60,709 bases of DNA from Stenotrophomonas maltophilia (GTDB taxonomy: Bacteria; Pseudomonadota; Gammaproteobacteria; Xanthomonadales; Xanthomonadaceae). The stretch's first letter is position 1. Each line of letters begins with the position of its first letter. This document shows positions 36,107 to 43,934 of the stretch, in pieces. Under the pieces are notes generated by a model. That model saw only the letters and a program-made list of their open reading frames with translations. It did no database searches and was not told the origin of the DNA. The stretch covers positions 52,947-113,655 of the forward strand of contig NZ_RAUX01000004.1 in the NCBI RefSeq assembly GCF_013464485.1. Direction: 5' to 3'. The position numbers were made by a program, and so were the translations under genes.

Positions 36107-36775
36107 TCAGAACGATTCCGCTCCGCTCAGCTTCTTGTCACGCTCACGCATCTGAACGTTTGATGCATCAGACCGGAAGATGATCAGACCTTGTTCGTGA
36201 TTGAGCATACCCACGTATTGGATCGAGATGCCTTCCAATGCCCAAAAAGCCTCTACGCTGTCGTAGCGAGCGCCGAACCCGTTTTGAAGCTTCTCGACGT
36301 TCGTAGACGTGGGTTGGCCCCACTTCGCAGCCAACAGTTCATAGATCTCTTGCTGACGGTCAACGCCCTGCGTTTCAAGCGTCACGTCTTCGATCTTGCC
36401 AGCTATCGTTGTGACTTTGCCAACGAAGTAGATGCCATCCGGAATGGCTTTCCGACCGAAATTGACCTCAACCGACGTGTTTTGCGGCATCTCGCCAAGT
36501 TCCAGCTTCAACTTGCCGCCCTGGTCGAAGATGCTGGCTTGCCAGCACGGGGTGTTTGCGGGCTCATACTTGTATCGAATCGAGCCGTAGGCGCGCTCTT
36601 TCTCGCACTCTTGGAGGTTCGCAGCTTGTCCAAGCTCGATGCCGCCAATTTGCTTGGACGGAAGCTCTTTGACCGGAGTAGGTTGGGACTGTGGAGAAGC
36701 GTCAGAGGTCTTTTCGCTCTGCTGATTGCACGCAGAAAGAGCGATGAGAAGGAAAAGTGGGGAGAGTCTTTTCAC
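36107..36775 (-). CDS. Lipoprotein of a small element-encoded family
   Basis: The protein has 222 residues from the GTG at 36775. The lipobox LSAC places the mature N-terminus at Cys16. The mature part shares a pattern with the secreted protein at 54169-54783: IGGIELGQ then CE near the start, CWQASI, a glycine-led beta stretch, KWGQPTS and NGFGARYDSVEAFW. It has four cysteines after the lipobox region at most. The location is outer or inner membrane face; function is unknown. Confidence 0.75.
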   Translation of the reverse strand: MKRLSPLFLLIALSACNQQSEKTSDASPQSQPTPVKELPSKQIGGIELGQAANLQECEKERAYGSIRYKYEPANTPCWQASIFDQGGKLKLELGEMPQNTSVEVNFGRKAIPDGIYFVGKVTTIAGKIEDVTLETQGVDRQQEIYELLAAKWGQPTSTNVEKLQNGFGARYDSVEAFWALEGISIQYVGMLNHEQGLIIFRSDASNVQMRERDKKLSGAESF

Positions 36776-36841
36776 TGTGTAGTCCGTTACGATGCCGGTA
36801 GATAGAACGCATTTCACACCAGGGGCTTCGCGATAGCAAGC

Positions 36842-36868
36842 CACAAAAAAGGGAGCCGAAGCTCCCTT
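36842..36868 (-). terminator. Terminator of the trimeric adhesin gene
   Basis: Leftward AGGGAGC, TTCG loop, GCTCCCT, then TTTTT, 28 bases past the stop. Confidence 0.85.
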
Positions 36869-36895
36869 TGGATGATGCATTTTCATGTCGTTCTC

Positions 36896-38923
36896 TTAGT
36901 CAAGAATGATGCTCATGCCGACGCCACCCATGGGTTTCGTACCGTTGCCGCCGAAACTAAGACCCGCTGAGAAGCTCACCTTTTCGCTTGTGCGAACGCG
37001 GTAGCCCACAGCCATGGCTGACGCTCCACCGTTGAAGCCAACACCCGCCTGAATCGCGACTTTTCCAACTGGCAAGCCTGCACCAGAAGCAGCCATCATC
37101 GACATCGCTGCGGTTTGAGCCCCCAAGCCATTGAGACGCTTTTCAATGCCATCGAAGCGACGATTTGTGGCTTCCCACTTGTCGTTCAGTTCGTTTCGCA
37201 AGTCGTAGATTTGTCCGCCGTTGACCGCATCAGTTGAGCCTTGTTCGATGCGGGCATCAGCAACCTGCGACACTCGGCGTCCGCCAACTGCAACCTGGTT
37301 GTCTTCCGTCGTTCTGGTCTGATTTCCTAACGCTACTGAGTTCTCGTGCGTTGCTTCTGCCACATTGCCAACTGCTGTTGAACCCTTAGCACTGGCACTC
37401 GCACCCGTTCCGACCGCTGTTGCTCCCTCTTGCAATGCCCGAGAATTGCCTCCAACGGCTGTTGTCGCTTCACCGTTTGCTACTGAGCCACCCCCGTTCG
37501 CCGTGGCGAACTTTCCTGCGGCTGTCGCCTCTGCACCAGAAGCAGACGCATGAGCGCCGCTTGCGGTTGCGCCAGATCCAACTGCTGTCGCTCCGCTGGT
37601 GCCTGATGTCGCAACTGCACCATTTCCGACTGCAATCGCGTTGTCCCCAAATGTGACAGCGGGTGTGTTGTAGCCGTTGGTCGTGTCATCCGAGATCGCG
37701 ATGTAGGGGTTCTCCTTTGCACCCTCGCCACCGCTCAGGCCGTCTTGACCGTCGCGCCCCGGTTGGCCGTTTTCACCAGCGGCACCAGCAACTCCAGGAT
37801 CTCCCTTGTCACCCTTGTCACCCTTGTCTCCTTTGAGACTCGCAAGCCACTCGCGTTCTGTGCCTTCGTAGCCGTATTGCTGAGCCAATTCATACGCTGA
37901 GTAGCCGTCTTGTCCAGCACCACCGTTGCCTGCTCTCTCTATTCGTTCGTCCAGATTGTCCAGTGCACTGCTGATCGTTGTGTGTGTGCTGTTGTCTCTG
38001 AAATACCAAGCAGGGCTCACGAGGTTGCCGTTTTCAAAGCGAGTGCCGCCACCGATGATTCGCGCCACACCTGCAAGCTGCCCCATCGCCGCCGCATCCG
38101 TGTCTCTCACACCATTGGCGATGTTCGTCAAACGATTGTCGCCAAATGCGGTCGTTTTGGACTCAACACACATTGCTCCCGCGCCTACGGCTGTGCAGTC
38201 GTCAGCAAGCGCGCTTGCGCCTGCACCCAACGCAAGAGTGCGGCTTCCTTGAACACCCGCGTTCTTGCCGAACGCTGCGGCGTCCGTGATTTTTCCACTG
38301 GCGCTGTTCGCGTAGATATTGCTTCCGACGAACACAGAATCAGTCACAACCACACCGCTGGCATCCAAGAGATTGCTGTTTCCTACAATGGCGTTGTTGC
38401 TGCCCTTTATGCTGTTGTCATTGCCGAACACCGCGCTTGAAACGCTGCTCGCTGCTGCGTTGTCGTCAGTCCTGATGACGTTCCGGTTCCCGTGAATGTT
38501 CGGGTCGTCCATGACGCTGTTGAGCATGATGGTCTTGTTGTCGTTACCGACAATATTGCCTCGAACATCTCTGTTTCGATTGCCGAAAATATTCGCGGAC
38601 GTTGCGTTGTTCTCATTTCCAAACAAGTTGACGTAATCGCCTGCACCCACGGATTGCGTTCCGATGATGTTTCCGTTGCTGCCGTAGCTTTGGCCCGAAT
38701 CAGTGCCGATCACAACGCCGCTATTCGACTTGACGTTTTTGCCGATTCCTACGCCCCCGTTGTTCGCACAGATGATGTCGCTCTTCGCATTGACGCCAAT
38801 AGCCACCCCGTCCGGACAGGCTCTCACTTCCTCTCCGATTTGCACCGGTTCTGCGGCGTTTGCGGCAGACATAGATAAAAGAATCGCCAGGGCGATAGTT
38901 GATAACGCAAATTTGTTTTTCAT
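36896..38923 (-). CDS. Trimeric autotransporter adhesin with collagen-like insert
   Basis: The protein has 675 residues from the ATG at 38923 (GGAG 8 bases before; clear signal peptide). Residues about 30-270 are a YadA-type beta-roll head (VGIGKNVKSNSG, GNNxxG-like steps). About 320-355 carries GYSAYELAQQYGYEGTEREW, a motif that often precedes collagen repeats. About ten G-X-Y triplets then start GDKGDKGDKGDPG. A second head with TAVGSGATASGAHASASGAE follows, then a neck/stalk and a YadA membrane anchor in the last 80 residues. It is exposed on the cell surface as a trimer and lies behind the prepilin gene on the same strand. Confidence 0.9.
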   Translation of the reverse strand: MKNKFALSTIALAILLSMSAANAAEPVQIGEEVRACPDGVAIGVNAKSDIICANNGGVGIGKNVKSNSGVVIGTDSGQSYGSNGNIIGTQSVGAGDYVNLFGNENNATSANIFGNRNRDVRGNIVGNDNKTIMLNSVMDDPNIHGNRNVIRTDDNAAASSVSSAVFGNDNSIKGSNNAIVGNSNLLDASGVVVTDSVFVGSNIYANSASGKITDAAAFGKNAGVQGSRTLALGAGASALADDCTAVGAGAMCVESKTTAFGDNRLTNIANGVRDTDAAAMGQLAGVARIIGGGTRFENGNLVSPAWYFRDNSTHTTISSALDNLDERIERAGNGGAGQDGYSAYELAQQYGYEGTEREWLASLKGDKGDKGDKGDPGVAGAAGENGQPGRDGQDGLSGGEGAKENPYIAISDDTTNGYNTPAVTFGDNAIAVGNGAVATSGTSGATAVGSGATASGAHASASGAEATAAGKFATANGGGSVANGEATTAVGGNSRALQEGATAVGTGASASAKGSTAVGNVAEATHENSVALGNQTRTTEDNQVAVGGRRVSQVADARIEQGSTDAVNGGQIYDLRNELNDKWEATNRRFDGIEKRLNGLGAQTAAMSMMAASGAGLPVGKVAIQAGVGFNGGASAMAVGYRVRTSEKVSFSAGLSFGGNGTKPMGGVGMSIILD

Positions 38924-38957
38924 TGAATGCTCCAGTTTTTTTGTTGGACATTCTTTA

Positions 38958-38985
38958 TTTCTAACACTGAATTCCAATTTGACAA
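38958..38985 (-). promoter_or_regulatory. Promoter of the adhesin gene
   Basis: Minus strand TTGTCA, 16 bases, TAGAAA. Its start region lies 35 bases before the adhesin ATG. Confidence 0.55.
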
Positions 38986-39047
38986 GAGCACTCAAAGCCG
39001 GTTTTGCAGCAGATGACGCAAGAGAGGTTTGGCGTGCTGCGCACAAG

Positions 39048-40649
39048 TCAGCGAACCCGGTAAAGAAGGCGAATTCCGCCATTGATCACAGTGCCGTCTG
39101 AGGTTCCGAAGGTTCGGAAATCGATGTCCACCAGTTTTCCATTAAAGTTCAGCGTGCGGATCTCCGAGTAGTTGATAGAGTTACCAGGGCTGGGCGTATT
39201 CCCGTTTGCCGATTGATAGAAGCCTTGCGTAGAACCGTTAAAAGTAAAACTCACGTTTGCCCACGCCCGGACCGGCCCGTAGCTCTGCGGCCAGTCGCTC
39301 GATACGCTGGCAAGGGTGGTCCAGTCCGAACTTTGAGCAAGAACCAAGCCTTCTTGGATGGTTCGAGTCGTGTTTGTGTTCGAGATGAAGAGCTTGCCGC
39401 TCGCAACCGTCAGGCCCTCTGTTTTGCACGCGCTCTCATCTTTCGAGAACACCTCACCTGTCTCCGCCCAGGCCCACTCGGTGTAGGAGGGGGAGGGGAG
39501 AGTGGTCTGGCCCGCAGGGCACGAATAAGAGACGTTACGTGTTCCTTTAAGCCGCGTCTGATACGTCATTGAGCCCGTCATGCCAGAAGGGCAGGAGCCG
39601 CTTCTGTTCACCGTTTGATACGTCTCCTCTTGCGCGCTTCCGGGACAACTCTGACAGCTGCTTCTGTCCGTTTCCCAGTTCGTCCATACAGGTTGCCCCC
39701 ACGCTTCGGGACACGTCTTTTGACGCGTAGAAGTTGCATTCCCATAGCTGCCAGCAAGGCAGACCGCTGGCTGAGACTCAAACGAAGCGCTGCAAAGCGC
39801 TGGGGCGGTGGGAGGAACAGCGGGAAGAGGGATGGGCTCGGGGAGTGCCGGCACAATCGGAGCCGGGGTTGGATCTGCAGGAAGAGCGCAAGAGCCAATC
39901 AGAGACCAGCACTGGGGAAAGGTCGTCGCTTCCCACACTTGGTTGCTGATGCCAGGGCAAGAAGGGAGTGCGGGCTTGGGACCACACTGCGGCACGTAGG
40001 GGTGAACGGGTGTGGCTTCCTTTCCACCCGCCGCCGCTTCTGGATTGGTTAGGCCTGGGCCCTGAGGCGGGTTCTTCTCCGTCTGATCTCGCTGAGGAAG
40101 GTTTAAAGGCGTGGCAATGAACTGCCCAATTTTCTCGTTGTAATAGACAAAGCTGACAACGCGAGCGCTTGCGCATGCTTTCGTCAACGCGGCAACGTCC
40201 AATCGATCGTTGTTGTTCTTGAAGATGCTTATTCCATCAATCACGACATCGTAAGTATTGGGCGCATTTGCAGAGACGAAATCTGAGCAACTTGCAGAGC
40301 TGACGTTCGTGTAATCCAGGGTAAATGCATCCCCAAAGTGCCGGATGCCAAAAGGCTGTGCATCAATGACGCCGCCCCATTCGTTTCGTATCTTTCCGTT
40401 TTGGAATTGCCCCGGCTTGATGAAGCGCTCTTCAATCAGGCGCTCACTGCTGACGCCTTCATAGCTGCCTACGATTCCAAAAGCTTGGTGGATCTCCGTC
40501 GCCAAGTCGTTGAGCCTTTCGCTCTCCGCGCGCGTCTGCGCGCGCGCTTTAACCGGCTGGTAGAGCACGAATGCGACAGCGCCGACCACGCTAACGATGC
40601 CAGCTGCAATGAGTAGTTCGGTCAATGAATACCCGGTTTGTCTTTTCAT
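39048..40649 (-). CDS. Prepilin-like protein with long C-terminal domain
   Basis: The protein has 533 residues from the ATG at 40649 (GGAG 8 bases before). The N-terminus MKRQTG then YSLTELLIAAGIVSVVGA is a class III/type IV prepilin leader: cleavage after Gly6, Glu at +5, then the hydrophobic helix. The rest is large for a pilin: Pro-rich linker (about 265-280) and repeated cysteine pairs (CPGSAQEETYQTV, CPSGMTGSMTYQTR, SYSCPAGQTT). The last 100 residues are beta-rich. This fits a pilus-tip or PilV-like minor pilin. No pilus assembly genes are in the window. Confidence 0.75.
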   Translation of the reverse strand: MKRQTGYSLTELLIAAGIVSVVGAVAFVLYQPVKARAQTRAESERLNDLATEIHQAFGIVGSYEGVSSERLIEERFIKPGQFQNGKIRNEWGGVIDAQPFGIRHFGDAFTLDYTNVSSASCSDFVSANAPNTYDVVIDGISIFKNNNDRLDVAALTKACASARVVSFVYYNEKIGQFIATPLNLPQRDQTEKNPPQGPGLTNPEAAAGGKEATPVHPYVPQCGPKPALPSCPGISNQVWEATTFPQCWSLIGSCALPADPTPAPIVPALPEPIPLPAVPPTAPALCSASFESQPAVCLAGSYGNATSTRQKTCPEAWGQPVWTNWETDRSSCQSCPGSAQEETYQTVNRSGSCPSGMTGSMTYQTRLKGTRNVSYSCPAGQTTLPSPSYTEWAWAETGEVFSKDESACKTEGLTVASGKLFISNTNTTRTIQEGLVLAQSSDWTTLASVSSDWPQSYGPVRAWANVSFTFNGSTQGFYQSANGNTPSPGNSINYSEIRTLNFNGKLVDIDFRTFGTSDGTVINGGIRLLYRVR

Positions 40650-40736
40650 TCGCGTGCTCCTTTTCTCTCCTGTCTTTCCTTATTGAAAGCGATTGAGGCA
40701 AGAGCGCAAGGAGAATGTTTTGACTAAATAGAAAAA

Positions 40737-40759
40737 TTGAGAAATATCTCTCGTTTTTC
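40737..40759 (-). repeat. CGAGAGATATTTCTCAA box, copy 1
   Basis: On the minus strand AAAAACGAGAGATATTTCTC plus AA; the same 22 bases occur on the plus strand at 48908-48929. It lies 90-110 bases upstream of the prepilin start on its coding strand and also just before the par promoter on the other. Confidence 0.75.
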
Positions 40760-40763
40760 AACC

Positions 40764-40818
40764 TGGACAGTTTTCAGTCGTCTGTTTAACTGAATTTATG
40801 GGTAGTGCGACTACTCAT
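40764..40818 (+). promoter_or_regulatory. par operon promoter with operator palindrome
   Basis: TGGACA (40764-40769), 16 bases, TTAACT (40786-40791). The palindrome ATGGGTAGTGCGACTACTC plus AT (40798-40818) covers the expected transcription start. It is probably autoregulated by a par protein, and the palindrome could also serve as a centromere site; both are inference. Confidence 0.6.
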
Positions 40819-40846
40819 AAACAAATATGAAAACAGGAGACGATTT

Positions 40847-41029
40847 ATGAAATTAGAACATTTATATAGAAACGAAGCCGCATTCTCGCTCGAAGACAAC
40901 GCTTTTGCGTTCTTCAAACAATCGCAGAAGTCGAAGCGCGATGAACGCAGAAGCTTGAAGCAGCGTTATGACCGAAAAGCGCCCAGGGAAAACCCGTTGG
41001 ATGCAGTAGTGCAGGGGGTGTGGGAATGA
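40847..41029 (+). CDS. First gene of the par operon, 60-residue basic protein
   Basis: The ATG at 40847 follows CAGGAGACGATTT. The product is hydrophilic and strongly basic in its second half (KSKRDERRSLKQRYDRKAP). No family is recognised. Its TGA overlaps the next ATG, beginning a chain of overlapping genes that ends after the ParA partner. Confidence 0.65.
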   Translation: MKLEHLYRNEAAFSLEDNAFAFFKQSQKSKRDERRSLKQRYDRKAPRENPLDAVVQGVWE

Positions 41030-41466
41030 ACTACTCATACCTGCTACTGCCAGCTGTGCAGACCAAACGACTCGACGTAGTGAAAGCAGCCGTTGGAACA
41101 GCTGTCTTGCACCGGCCTCAGCACGACTTCATCAACGACGCCGATTCCAGGGGATTTGCCGCATTGGCACTTGCCAGCGTTTTGTGGACCCAAGAGCAAG
41201 ACGCAAGAGCACGAGAAGAACTGGATGCGATTGTGGCGTTTCTGCTCGACTTCAAAGCCAACCCATTCCAAGAGGTTGGTGTAACCCTAGTGAAGCGTTA
41301 TCACGCATGGAGCGGTCGAAAAGAGTTCGAGAGACGACCCGGTAAGACCATTGCAGAGATCTGCGGAGGCCGAATCCCGCCAGCATTAAAAGCCTATATC
41401 AAAGCCGATGCAGAGCGCGTCCCGGTGCCTGGAAAACGCATTGAAGAGCAAAAGGAGGCCGCGTAA
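41026..41466 (+). CDS. Second gene of the par operon, ankyrin-like protein
   Basis: The protein has 146 residues; the start at 41026 gives the ATGA overlap. RPQHDFINDADSRGFAALAL, then LASVLW, and LLDFKANPFQEVG, then VTLV resemble two degenerate ankyrin units. The tail is charged. Its role in partition is unknown. Confidence 0.6.
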   Translation: MNYSYLLLPAVQTKRLDVVKAAVGTAVLHRPQHDFINDADSRGFAALALASVLWTQEQDARAREELDAIVAFLLDFKANPFQEVGVTLVKRYHAWSGRKEFERRPGKTIAEICGGRIPPALKAYIKADAERVPVPGKRIEEQKEAA

Positions 41467-41546
41467 TGTTCACCATCCTCCTCATCCTAACTGTTGTCTT
41501 CGCTTTGATCATGGGTTCGATTCAACCGAATAGAGGTGACTCATGA
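41466..41546 (+). CDS. 26-residue membrane peptide in the par operon
   Basis: MFTILLILTVVFALIMGS plus a short polar tail. The ATG shares a base with the previous stop (TAATG) and the stop overlaps parA (ATGA). GGAGG lies 7-10 bases upstream. It encodes a single transmembrane helix. The tight overlaps and good ribosome site argue it is a real gene despite its size. Confidence 0.55.
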   Translation: MFTILLILTVVFALIMGSIQPNRGDS

Positions 41547-42121
41547 CCGTCCGCCTATGTCTGCTTTCCGCGAAAGGCGGGGTAGGGCGCACTACCCACA
41601 GTCTTGCTCTCGCTAGTTACTTCGCTGAGGTGGAAAAGAAACGCGTTCTCCTGATCGACCAAGATCCTCAGGGCAGCGCTCTCGCATGGTCAGCTTTGGC
41701 TGATGAAACGCCTTTCGTCGTGGCTCGCTCTCGAAGCAAAGGCTTCCATGTGGAAATCCTCGATACGCCTCCGCGCCTCAACGACAACGAAGTCCTTCCG
41801 GACGCTGATCTCTACATCGTCCCCACCGCCTTGGATGCCGTTTCATATGTTGTGTTCTTGCGCACGATTGACCTCTTAAAGCGGAAAAAGAAGCGCTTCA
41901 TCGTCGTTGCGAATAGGGTCAACAAAGCGAGAGCAGAGCATAGGGAACGGCTGTCAAGCACCGAGTTGAAAGGCGCTGTTGTCATCCCGGACAGAGCCGG
42001 GTTTTCCCGCGCGTATGCGGAGGGGACAACCATCTACCAAATCAAGGGGAGAGGGGTTCGACACGTCCAGTTCGACACGCTCTCCATCGTCAAAAAAATC
42101 AAATCAGAGGTGAACGTATGA
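41543..42121 (+). CDS. parA: ParA-family partition ATPase with Arg in Walker A
   Basis: The 192-residue short ParA/MinD-like ATPase shows KGGVGRTTH at residues 11-19. The family has KGGVGKTT; the signature Lys11 is kept, but the second lysine is Arg16. LLIDQDPQGSALAW (switch/A' region) and VEILDTPPRLND (Walker B, DTPP) are intact. The length is typical of plasmid type Ib ParA. It is followed with overlap by a small DNA-binding-like protein, the usual place of ParB/ParG. Whether Arg16 still supports ATP hydrolysis is uncertain. Confidence 0.88.
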   Translation: MTVRLCLLSAKGGVGRTTHSLALASYFAEVEKKRVLLIDQDPQGSALAWSALADETPFVVARSRSKGFHVEILDTPPRLNDNEVLPDADLYIVPTALDAVSYVVFLRTIDLLKRKKKRFIVVANRVNKARAEHRERLSSTELKGAVVIPDRAGFSRAYAEGTTIYQIKGRGVRHVQFDTLSIVKKIKSEVNV

Positions 42122-42633
42122 AAAAAATGAAAGACCTGTCTGCTGCACTCACTGTCGTGCATCAGAGCAGACACGACGCAGTGATGCATGAGCGCCTGGA
42201 AGACGTGTTGCCAGGGGATAAGGTGGCAGCAGGGGACGAGCCAGCGCGGAAGACCTATTTCCAGTTCGAAGAAGGCACTGTATCCCGCAGAAATGCGCAC
42301 ACCGGGAAGCGAATCCACTTGGTTCTAGGAACACCAGGAGATCTGGTTTCGAAGCCTTCTCTTCATGACTACCGGACGGACGAAGGCAAGCGGGCGAATC
42401 GAATGATGATGACCGTTCCGCCGAAGCTTCGGGAGCAGCTCCGAAAGCTGACCGGCGCTGAGTTCGACTACGAGGTCCCTATTGCGACTTCGATCATTGC
42501 TTTGGCGTCATATGTCGCCCAGAAGCTTGTTGATGAACGCAAGTGCTTGACAGTAAAGGCATGGGAGGATGAAAGGAAAACCCAGCGGCAGCTTTACAGG
42601 CGAGTCGTGAAGAAGCGAAATGGGCGCAATTAA
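42118..42633 (+). CDS. ParA partner, likely RHH-type centromere-binding protein
   Basis: The 171-residue protein overlaps parA by four bases. Residues about 95-145 (MMMTVPPKLREQLRKL, then a helix-turn-helix-like IATSIIALASYVAQKLVDE) fit a ribbon-helix-helix with a longer linker. The N-terminal 90 residues are polar. It takes the ParG/ParB position and is a candidate binder of the TGGGTAGT...ACTACCCA palindromes. Confidence 0.6.
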   Translation: MKKMKDLSAALTVVHQSRHDAVMHERLEDVLPGDKVAAGDEPARKTYFQFEEGTVSRRNAHTGKRIHLVLGTPGDLVSKPSLHDYRTDEGKRANRMMMTVPPKLREQLRKLTGAEFDYEVPIATSIIALASYVAQKLVDERKCLTVKAWEDERKTQRQLYRRVVKKRNGRN

Positions 42634-42651
42634 AGAAAGACCGACTTCTTT

Positions 42652-42686
42652 TGAAAAAGGGCTTGCTAAAGTTTGGCGAGCCCTTT
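42652..42686 (+). terminator. Terminator of the par operon
   Basis: AAAAGGGCTTGC and GGCGAGCCCTTTT pair imperfectly, followed by TTTTAT. Confidence 0.7.
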
Positions 42687-42733
42687 TATGATCCATTTCG
42701 TAGCTCGTTCCCACAACTTTGGAATTAGAAGAG

Positions 42734-43297
42734 ATGGCAAACAAGAACCCGTCGCACACTCCGACTCCCTCGACCACGCCGAACAAAGAGAACGCGGGAA
42801 AGCCGGAACAGACTCCGGTGCCTACGCCTCATCCGACTGCGACTCCCACCCAGTCGAGCAAGGCAAACGAAGACAGTCGCACTTTGGAGCAGTTGGAACA
42901 AGAGGCGCAGGAATTGCGCGCGAAGATCGCCGCAATCGAAGAAGTGAAGAAGGGGAAGCTGGCTGCTGAGGCGGAAAAAGCTTTTAACGACGTTCTTGCA
43001 TCGATTCGTCAGTTCGCTGAACACTTCAATGCAGACCAGGTTGATGAGATCGTTGAGGAGATCTACGAGCGCAGCGCATCTCAGAGTGCGAGTGTTACGA
43101 AGAAGACCACCAAAAAGACGGTGCGGAAGTCTGCTGCTAAGAAGATCGCTCGCAACGTGAAAAACTATCAGCTGCCGACCGGTGAGACCTACGGCGGCAA
43201 GGGGCCTACGCCGCAAGCATTCAAGGATTGGGCTGAAAGTGCCGCAGGCAAGAAGTGGCGTGACCAGAATCCGGGTCAGAAATGGCCGTCTGCCTGA
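42734..43297 (+). CDS. H-NS-like xenogeneic silencer
   Basis: The protein has 187 residues from the ATG at 42734. Residues 1-50 are a Pro/Thr-rich tail, 50-115 a charged coiled coil for oligomerisation, and 120-145 a Lys-rich linker (TKKTTKKTVRKSAAKKIARN). The C-terminal part YQLPTGETYGGKGPTPQAF, then W, is the H-NS DNA-binding domain. Plasmid H-NS homologues silence AT-rich foreign DNA and reduce the cost of carriage. The N-terminal extension and long Lys-rich linker are unusual for this family. Confidence 0.85.
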   Translation: MANKNPSHTPTPSTTPNKENAGKPEQTPVPTPHPTATPTQSSKANEDSRTLEQLEQEAQELRAKIAAIEEVKKGKLAAEAEKAFNDVLASIRQFAEHFNADQVDEIVEEIYERSASQSASVTKKTTKKTVRKSAAKKIARNVKNYQLPTGETYGGKGPTPQAFKDWAESAAGKKWRDQNPGQKWPSA

Positions 43298-43323
43298 TTC
43301 AGCCAGAAATTCTTGCCTAGACT

Positions 43324-43349
43324 AAGCCCACCGAAAGGTGGGCTTTTTT
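43324..43349 (+). terminator. Terminator after the H-NS-like gene
   Basis: AAGCCCACC, GAAA loop, GGTGGGCTT, then TTTTT. Confidence 0.88.
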
Positions 43350-43368
43350 GCCTTAAAAGAAGCGCTAA

Positions 43369-43420
43369 GAGCAAAAGCCTGGACCGCTGGTGCGGTTGCG
43401 CCTAGGGCGCGGCTCCGCCC
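43369..43420. repeat. AGCAAAAGCCTGG / TTGCGCC intergenic repeat, copy 1
   Basis: AGAGCAAAAGCCTGG, then TTGCGCC and GGCGCGGCTCCGCC. A diverged copy in the same order lies at 47088-47140. The GC-rich half folds as a small hairpin. Confidence 0.6.
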
Positions 43421-43426
43421 TGAATT

Positions 43427-43447
43427 GTGGGTAGTCTGCCTACTCAT
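43427..43447. promoter_or_regulatory. Operator-like palindrome
   Basis: TGGGTAGTCTGCCTACTCA within GTG...CAT, a family member. It is 46 bases upstream of the -35 box of the next promoter. Confidence 0.6.
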
Positions 43448-43492
43448 GATGGAACTTTTTCACAAATTTTTGTTTTAGTCGAAAAGCGCGTC

Positions 43493-43520
43493 TTGCGTGT
43501 TTTTCTCCGTGTCTTAGGGT
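43493..43520 (+). promoter_or_regulatory. Promoter of the 112-residue gene
   Basis: TTGCGT, 16 bases, TAGGGT, 51 bases before the ATG. Confidence 0.5.
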
Positions 43521-43571
43521 CTAAGTATGGAATGAATTTTCATCTCTACCCCTTAAAAACCGGAGAACAAT

Positions 43572-43910
43572 ATGAACACCACTACTTTCGCACTCAACGT
43601 TGCCGACAGCTTCTGGCCCCATTTTGGAGACGGGCTCATGTTCGCATTCATTGCGATCTCAGCTGTAATGCTCTTTGTCATCCTCTACAAAGACACGTCA
43701 TCGAAGAAACTCGCACAAGGCTTCTTGAAGGCTCGCGAAGTGTCTTCCATGATTCGTCCAGGTCAGCGTTACGAAGGCACTGATCACAGCGTGCACTACA
43801 TCGCTACCGACCGCCGCAGGCCGTTTTTGGTTGTGACTAAGCACGCTGAGTTCCTCTGCGACTTTGACCGTTTAGCGCGGTTTTACGCGGGCGAGAGGTT
43901 CTTCTTATGA
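43572..43910 (+). CDS. Small membrane protein, 112 residues
   Basis: The protein has one transmembrane helix near residues 22-40 (MFAFIAISAVMLFVILY). A basic cytoplasmic-type domain of about 70 residues follows, with GQRYEGTDHSVHYIATDRRR. A CGGAGAACAAT ribosome site precedes the ATG. No family is recognised. The nearby operator palindrome suggests it belongs to the element's shared regulon. Confidence 0.65.
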   Translation: MNTTTFALNVADSFWPHFGDGLMFAFIAISAVMLFVILYKDTSSKKLAQGFLKAREVSSMIRPGQRYEGTDHSVHYIATDRRRPFLVVTKHAEFLCDFDRLARFYAGERFFL

Positions 43911-43934
43911 AGCATTCCGGTTCGGCATCCCTAG

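Noticed and set aside
37365-38440. Several Ala/Val/Pro-rich frames antisense to the trimeric adhesin
   Set aside because: They mirror the repetitive head sequence of the adhesin and have no ribosome sites.
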